16,399 bases of DNA from Candidatus Stahliibacteriota bacterium (lineage in GTDB: Bacteria > Hydrothermota > Tepidihabitantia > B3-TA06). Numbering within the stretch: the stretch's first letter is position 1; each line of letters begins with the position of its first letter. The DNA lies in NCBI GenBank assembly GCA_030592225.1, contig JAUVJT010000026.1, positions 1-16,399 of the forward strand. The letters are read 5' to 3'. The position numbers and the translations under genes are program-made. Positions 12,958 through 16,399 of this stretch are shown here, piece by piece. The notes below the pieces were generated by a model. The model did no database searches. It had not been told where the DNA came from and worked only from the letters and a program-made list of their open reading frames with translations.

Positions 12958-13758
12958 ATGCCCCATATTCATCCCACCGCAGTGGTTTCACCGGATGCGG
13001 ACTTATCCTCAGGGGTAGTAGTCGGTCCCTACGTTATCATAGAAGAAAACGTGAAAATAGGCGAGGACACAGTAATCTTAGCTCATTCGGTAATCAAGCC
13101 CCTTGTGAAAATCGGGGCAAACTGCACCATCGGAGAGCACGCTGTCCTTGGCGGACTGCCCCAGGACAGCGGATTTGCAGGAGAGGAGAGCTATCTCAAT
13201 ATCGCAGATAACGTCACCATACGCGAGTTTGCCAGCCTGCACCGGGCCACCGGTGAAGGCGAATTCACTATCGTCGCCAAAAACTCCTACGTTATGGCTT
13301 ACGTGCATATCTCGCATAATTGCAAGTTGGGTGAGAACGTAACCGTCGCCAATGCCACCCAGCTTGGGGGGTACGTTGAAGTCGGCGCACAGGCATTCAT
13401 CGGGGGCGCTACCGGGGTTCACCAGTTCGTCCGCATCGGGAAGCTGGCCATGGTGGGCGCACACTCCTATCTCACCCAGGATATTCCTCCCTTCCTGCTC
13501 GGTTCCGGGCATCCTTTCCGGGTTTCAGGCATAAACCGTGTTGGTCTGGAGCGCGTAGGCATCCTCCCTGATAGCAGGCAGCTTATATCCAGGCTGTTTC
13601 ATCTGCTGTATCGTGATCGGCGTCCCTTCAGGCAAGCCATTGCCGATCTTTCCCAAACCGAACTTTCTCAACCGGAAGTTGCGCAATTTCTTGAGTTTAT
13701 AAATTCCAGCAAGCGGGGCGTCAGATTGAAATCCGACAAACCAGAGCTGATAGACTAA
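12958..13758 (+). CDS. lpxA: Acyl-ACP--UDP-N-acetylglucosamine O-acyltransferase LpxA
   Basis: 266 residues (E. coli 262). LpxA adds a 3-hydroxyacyl chain to UDP-GlcNAc, the first step of lipid A synthesis. The protein opens with IHPTAVVSPDADL and continues as a hexapeptide-repeat beta-helix. The catalytic segment is YVHISHNCKLG, with His120 equivalent to E. coli His125 and His117 to His122; GVHQF holds His155 (E. coli His160); Asp70 (LPQD) matches Asp74, which reads the 3-hydroxyl. The C-terminal helical part starts NRVGLERVG as usual. At the chain-length ruler, Ala168 takes the place of E. coli Gly173. Only a weak AAGG precedes the ATG. It probably belongs to the operon headed by the Skp-like gene; lpxB is not in the window. 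Confidence 0.95.
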   Translation: MPHIHPTAVVSPDADLSSGVVVGPYVIIEENVKIGEDTVILAHSVIKPLVKIGANCTIGEHAVLGGLPQDSGFAGEESYLNIADNVTIREFASLHRATGEGEFTIVAKNSYVMAYVHISHNCKLGENVTVANATQLGGYVEVGAQAFIGGATGVHQFVRIGKLAMVGAHSYLTQDIPPFLLGSGHPFRVSGINRVGLERVGILPDSRQLISRLFHLLYRDRRPFRQAIADLSQTELSQPEVAQFLEFINSSKRGVRLKSDKPELID

Positions 13759-13842
13759 AGACGACTCAATATTGAACCCGCGAGCGAAACTTCCGGACTC
13801 AATGAAACGTCAGATAGATAAGATGTATGAAATGCCTGTCTT

Positions 13843-14124
13843 ATGTCAAAGAATCGTATGAAGCTGGTTGAAGTCAAGGTGATTCCCAAGTCCTCACGTC
13901 AGCGCGTGGAGACTGTCGCCGATGACAAACTCAAGGCATGGATTCACTCCGCCCCGGAGAAAGGCAAGGCTAATGATGAGGTGCGCAGGCTCCTTGCCGA
14001 TTATTTCGATATCCCTCGCTGTAGAGTGAAACTTATCAAGGGTGAACACTCTCGCATCAAGATATTCTCTCTTGACATCGTCCCGGATAGCCGTAAGATT
14101 GGTAATCACGATAAGGAGGACTGA
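13843..14124 (+). CDS. DUF167 (YggU-like) family protein
   Basis: 93 residues. The whole central part is the DUF167 signature: VKVIPKSSRQRVE, LKAWIHSAPEKGKANDEVRR, and a final strand VKLIKGEHSRIKIFSLD. The family is small, widespread and of unknown function, often encoded beside cell-division or proline-synthesis genes; its basic surface suggests nucleic-acid binding, but this is unproven. The start is uncertain: ATG at 13843 or 13858, neither with a Shine-Dalgarno. The second gives MKLVEVKV, closer to the family's usual beginning. It follows lpxA by 84 bases without a visible terminator, and its TGA overlaps the next ATG by one base, so it is coupled to the lipoprotein gene. Confidence 0.88.
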   Translation: MSKNRMKLVEVKVIPKSSRQRVETVADDKLKAWIHSAPEKGKANDEVRRLLADYFDIPRCRVKLIKGEHSRIKIFSLDIVPDSRKIGNHDKED

Positions 14125-14891
14125 TGGCCAAATACCTGTTGGCGATACTGCTTTTCGCCGGAGTCGGGATTGCACTGGTGGTCCTGGGCTGCGGTCAGCT
14201 TGATGAACCTGATTACCGGGTGGAACTTGAGGGAATAAAAATACATACTGAAACGGCATACCTTACGGAAGATGAGGGTTCTTCCTCTCACGCCAGGGTG
14301 AGTTTTTCATGGAACGCTCCCTTGCTTGAAGACGCCGCTCCAGCGAGGAGTGCCGAAGGGGTGATAGTAGAAAAAACAGTGCAGGGTTCTTTTCTGATAG
14401 CGGATACACTGCCCCTTTCGGCTGTGATGAGTTTTACAGATCCCGATACCTTGAGCGTGGAGCGCTCAGCCGGCTACCGTTTGCTGCTGCTGCGTCAGGG
14501 GCGTGCCTACGAGATGGCAGAATTTACCTGCACACCTCTTGAAGGTGTCGAGTTTCATCTTTCCGACACGATTTCAGCCGAAGAAGGCAAGATAGTTCTT
14601 TCCTGGGCTGCCAATGCCGATGTTGCTGAATACGAGGTCAGTTTGATGACCCTGGGGATACTTGTTCCGATTCCGGAAGGTGAAAGTGTTGCAAACGGCA
14701 AAGTCCAGTCCTCCGACGGTGAAACCGTACGCTGGGAGATAGATGCAGAGAAATTAGCAGAAGGCGCCAACTACATTCTTCGAGTGGAAGCCGTCCAGGA
14801 GGATAAAGGATGCCTGCGCAGCGTAAGAGGCTCAAAGCTCTTTGTAACGGGAGATTTGGGTCAAGAAGAAGATGAAAAAGATAACGGTTAA
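14124..14891 (+). CDS. Lipoprotein with two fibronectin-III/Ig-like domains, unknown function
   Basis: 255 residues. MAKYLLAILLFAGVGIALVVLGC is a lipoprotein signal with lipobox VLGC, giving lipidation at Cys23; Gly24 follows. The mature part appears to be two beta-sandwiches. The first (about 32-140) includes ARVSFSWNAPL and SAGYRLLLLRQGRAYEMAEF; the second (about 142-243) includes GKIVLSWAANADVAEYEVSL and GANYILRVEAVQED. The W-A/P and Y-x-L-x-V patterns are those of FN3 domains. The C-terminus is very acidic (GQEEDEKDNG). AAGGAGG four bases before the ATG lies in the DUF167 gene, which it overlaps by one base (TGATG). Its neighbours on the right are PASTA proteins, so a cell-wall or envelope role is likely but unproven. 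Confidence 0.8.
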   Translation: MAKYLLAILLFAGVGIALVVLGCGQLDEPDYRVELEGIKIHTETAYLTEDEGSSSHARVSFSWNAPLLEDAAPARSAEGVIVEKTVQGSFLIADTLPLSAVMSFTDPDTLSVERSAGYRLLLLRQGRAYEMAEFTCTPLEGVEFHLSDTISAEEGKIVLSWAANADVAEYEVSLMTLGILVPIPEGESVANGKVQSSDGETVRWEIDAEKLAEGANYILRVEAVQEDKGCLRSVRGSKLFVTGDLGQEEDEKDNG

Positions 14892-14910
14892 TTGAGGAGG
14901 GTATAGTATA

Positions 14911-15648
14911 ATGAATGAGCATAAGCATTCTGATAATCGCACCTTATGGATATCGGTGCTGGTTTCAGCCGGAGTGGCACTGCTTGTTTCCGCAATAGTC
15001 AGCCTGGCCCTGCAGATTCCGACGTTCCTTGCCCGACGTCCGCGTCCGGCGCCCGATCTTGCAGGCCTGAGCGTTGCTGAAGCGGAAGAGACGGTGGGAC
15101 CCTACCGCCTTATAATCCTTCCAACCGGAGAGGAACCGAGCGAACTTGAAGAGGGAACCATAGTTTCACAAGACCCCGAGGCGGGCGAACTCGTTCGTTC
15201 GGGCGGAATCGTGCGGGTAGTGCTGAGCAGCGGTAAGCCAAACGTGGACGTGCCCGATCTTGCAGGGTTCGAGTTGGTTTACGCCACCGAGACCTTGCAG
15301 GCGGCAGGTCTTTTTGTTGAAAATGTCGTCTCGAAACACGACTCCCTGCCCGAGGATCTGGTGATAGGAACCGATCCCGAGGTTGGAGTCAACGTTGAGA
15401 AGGGAAGCAAGGTTACCCTGTACGTAAGCCTTGGTCCCGAACTGATTGAGGTTCCCAAGGTGACCGGGCGCAAGCTCTCCGCCGCGCGCAAAACCATAGA
15501 GGAAGCGGGCTTTGCGGTGGGCAACATAACCTACAGGGTCACGGGTGAGTACTACCAGGGAACGGTGATGAAGCAAATCCCCCCAAAGGGAGAGACGGCT
15601 CCCAAGGGTTCGGAGATAGAACTGGTTGTGGCGGGAGTGCTTCGCTAG
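14911..15648 (+). CDS. Membrane-anchored protein with three PASTA domains
   Basis: 245 residues. A short basic tail, one transmembrane helix (about 12-34, LWISVLVSAGVALLVSAIVS), then three PASTA repeats at about 46-109, 112-176 and 178-243. Each shows the family pattern: PDLAGLSVAEAEE...GTIVSQDPEAGELVRSGG, VPDLAGFELVYATETLQAAG and VPKVTGRKLSAARKTIEEAGF...VMKQIPPKGE. PASTA domains bind peptidoglycan or muropeptides and are best known from PknB-type kinases and PBPs. Here there is no kinase or transpeptidase domain; the PASTA part should face the periplasm. GAGGAGG lies ten bases before the ATG, slightly far. One base separates its stop from the next gene, a second PASTA protein. Confidence 0.9.
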   Translation: MNEHKHSDNRTLWISVLVSAGVALLVSAIVSLALQIPTFLARRPRPAPDLAGLSVAEAEETVGPYRLIILPTGEEPSELEEGTIVSQDPEAGELVRSGGIVRVVLSSGKPNVDVPDLAGFELVYATETLQAAGLFVENVVSKHDSLPEDLVIGTDPEVGVNVEKGSKVTLYVSLGPELIEVPKVTGRKLSAARKTIEEAGFAVGNITYRVTGEYYQGTVMKQIPPKGETAPKGSEIELVVAGVLR

Positions 15649-15649
15649 G

Positions 15650-16399
15650 ATGTCGGCAAAGACCTCCGGGGGCCAGCGTTCTATTGTGAAAAAAATCCTG
15701 AAAGTCGTTATCATTGCAGGAATCATTATAGGCGGCTTTATTGCATTAGGCGCGTTGGGATTTGTGGTTGCTAACTTTATCGTGATGCCCATAATCGTGG
15801 GTAAAGGCAGCGAGGTCGAGGTTCCTGAGGTGGTGGGTACGCCGCTTGAGGAAGCCATCGTGCGGCTTTCCGAACAGGGCTTCGAATCGGTGGCCGATGA
15901 GCAACGACCCGATACCCTTTACCCCGAAGGGGTGGTAGTCGAGCAGCAACCAGGCGGCGGCAGTATGGTGAAGAAAGGCAGATTGGTGCAGCTTACCATA
16001 TCCAGCGGCGAGGAGTTGGTTCGTGTTCCCTACTTACTCGGTCTTACCATAGAACAGGCTCAGGCCATTTCCCAGCGCCGCAAATTTGAGATTAATCAGG
16101 TGGACACCGTGCAGAGCGATACCGTACCCGCGGGAAGGATTGTGGCCATGAAGCCCGATCCGGAGATCAGGGTGCAGAAGGGAACCAAACTGCATCTATA
16201 CATTTCAGCAGGACCGATAGACAAGACCATTCCCGTACCCAACTTTATCGATTTGCCTTTGGAGAAGGTGCAGGAGATGCTCGAGGCCGATTCCCTGGTG
16301 CTGGGCGAGGTTCGCAAAATGGAGGTTCCGGGCAAGGGCGGGATAGTTATACTGCAATCCCCTGATCCTGGAATGTTTGTGGGTACGGGCGATACCATA
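15650..16399 (+). CDS. Second PASTA-domain membrane protein, 3'-truncated by window edge
   Basis: The frame is open from ATG 15650 to the last base (250 codons) without a stop, so the gene continues beyond the window. A basic tail is followed by a hydrophobic segment (about 15-50, rich in Ile, Val and Gly: KVVIIAGIIIGGFIALGALG). PASTA repeats follow at about 56-120 (VPEVVGTPLEEAIVRLSEQG ... EQQPGGGSMVKKG), 122-188 (VPYLLGLTIEQAQAISQ ... AMKPDPEIRVQKG) and 194 onward (VPNFIDLPLEKVQEMLEAD ... LQSPDPGMFVGTG), the last incomplete. No kinase domain precedes the repeats. The start follows the TAG of the first PASTA gene after a single base; the nearest purine-rich site (GGGAG) is about 11 bases upstream, so translation is probably coupled. 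The two genes look like a tandem duplication that has diverged. Confidence 0.88.
   Translation, partial: MSAKTSGGQRSIVKKILKVVIIAGIIIGGFIALGALGFVVANFIVMPIIVGKGSEVEVPEVVGTPLEEAIVRLSEQGFESVADEQRPDTLYPEGVVVEQQPGGGSMVKKGRLVQLTISSGEELVRVPYLLGLTIEQAQAISQRRKFEINQVDTVQSDTVPAGRIVAMKPDPEIRVQKGTKLHLYISAGPIDKTIPVPNFIDLPLEKVQEMLEADSLVLGEVRKMEVPGKGGIVILQSPDPGMFVGTGDTI

Noticed and set aside
13772..13842. Internal promoter (TTGAAC) before the DUF167 gene
   Set aside because: No -10 hexamer at 16-18 bases; AT-rich words nearer the ATG have no matching -35. It cannot be called, although the missing SD leaves the mode of translation of this gene open.
14907..14912. TATAAT overlapping the start codon of the first PASTA gene
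   Set aside because: No -35 box at a usable distance, and transcription would begin inside the gene. A strong SD and the close upstream gene point to read-through from the operon.
15166..15858. 230-codon minus-strand frame opposite the PASTA genes
   Set aside because: Low-complexity Thr/Pro/Ile start and no domain; both plus-strand PASTA frames beneath it are certain.

Overview
The window reads as a chromosomal segment from an uncultivated Gram-negative (diderm) bacterium of moderate GC (host-like genes about 55% by hand count of sample lines). It encodes four consecutive early lipid A enzymes (LpxD, LpxC, FabZ, LpxA), an OmpH/Skp-type periplasmic chaperone, a predicted outer-membrane beta-barrel and several lipoproteins. 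The many envelope proteins without close well-known relatives and the unusual domain mix (Gmad2 lipoprotein, PASTA proteins in an LPS maker) suggest a candidate phylum such as WOR-3/TA06 or another FCB-like group. That placement is an impression, not something the sequence proves.

Layout. 1-656: 3' part of a SAM methyltransferase. 744-1967 (-): AT-richer exported protein of unknown function, divergent from 2109-2894 (+), a lipoprotein with a Gmad2-like Ig domain and an NTF2-like tail. 3050-4615 (+): membrane-anchored PQQ-type beta-propeller whose N-terminus is coded by a tandem DNA repeat, closed by two intrinsic terminators. 4808-5482 (-): second methyltransferase, divergent from 5635-6096 (+), a small exported acidic protein. 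6205-7719 (-): a PD-(D/E)XK nuclease-like protein tightly coupled to a small lipoprotein. 7790-9448 (-): outer-membrane beta-barrel. 9729 to the right edge (+): a long probable operon of Skp-FlgO/TolB_N-like fusion, lpxD, lpxC, fabZ, lpxA, a DUF167 protein, a lipoprotein and two consecutive PASTA-repeat membrane proteins, the last cut by the window end.

How it fits together. The right half makes the outer leaflet and its proteins: LpxA, LpxC and LpxD perform the first three steps of lipid A synthesis, FabZ serves the shared 3-hydroxyacyl-ACP pool, and the Skp-like protein should escort outer-membrane proteins such as the divergently encoded barrel. No gap between genes exceeds 300 bases; the longest (9449-9728, 280 bases) holds two promoters and an 11-bp tandem repeat.

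Main points of interest: (i) promoters with perfect TTGACA boxes placed so that three genes (1967-, 2109+, 9729+) lack a Shine-Dalgarno and would give leaderless or nearly leaderless mRNAs, whereas the others have strong SDs; (ii) the Skp-FlgO/TolB_N-like fusion heading the lipid A operon; (iii) a short LpxC with Trp in place of the conserved His19; (iv) a 10-mer, CCCGTAACAC, present five times at three gene boundaries and once extended into a coding N-terminus; (v) PASTA proteins without a kinase domain following the lipid A genes; (vi) a sharp GC step at the domain boundary of the nuclease.
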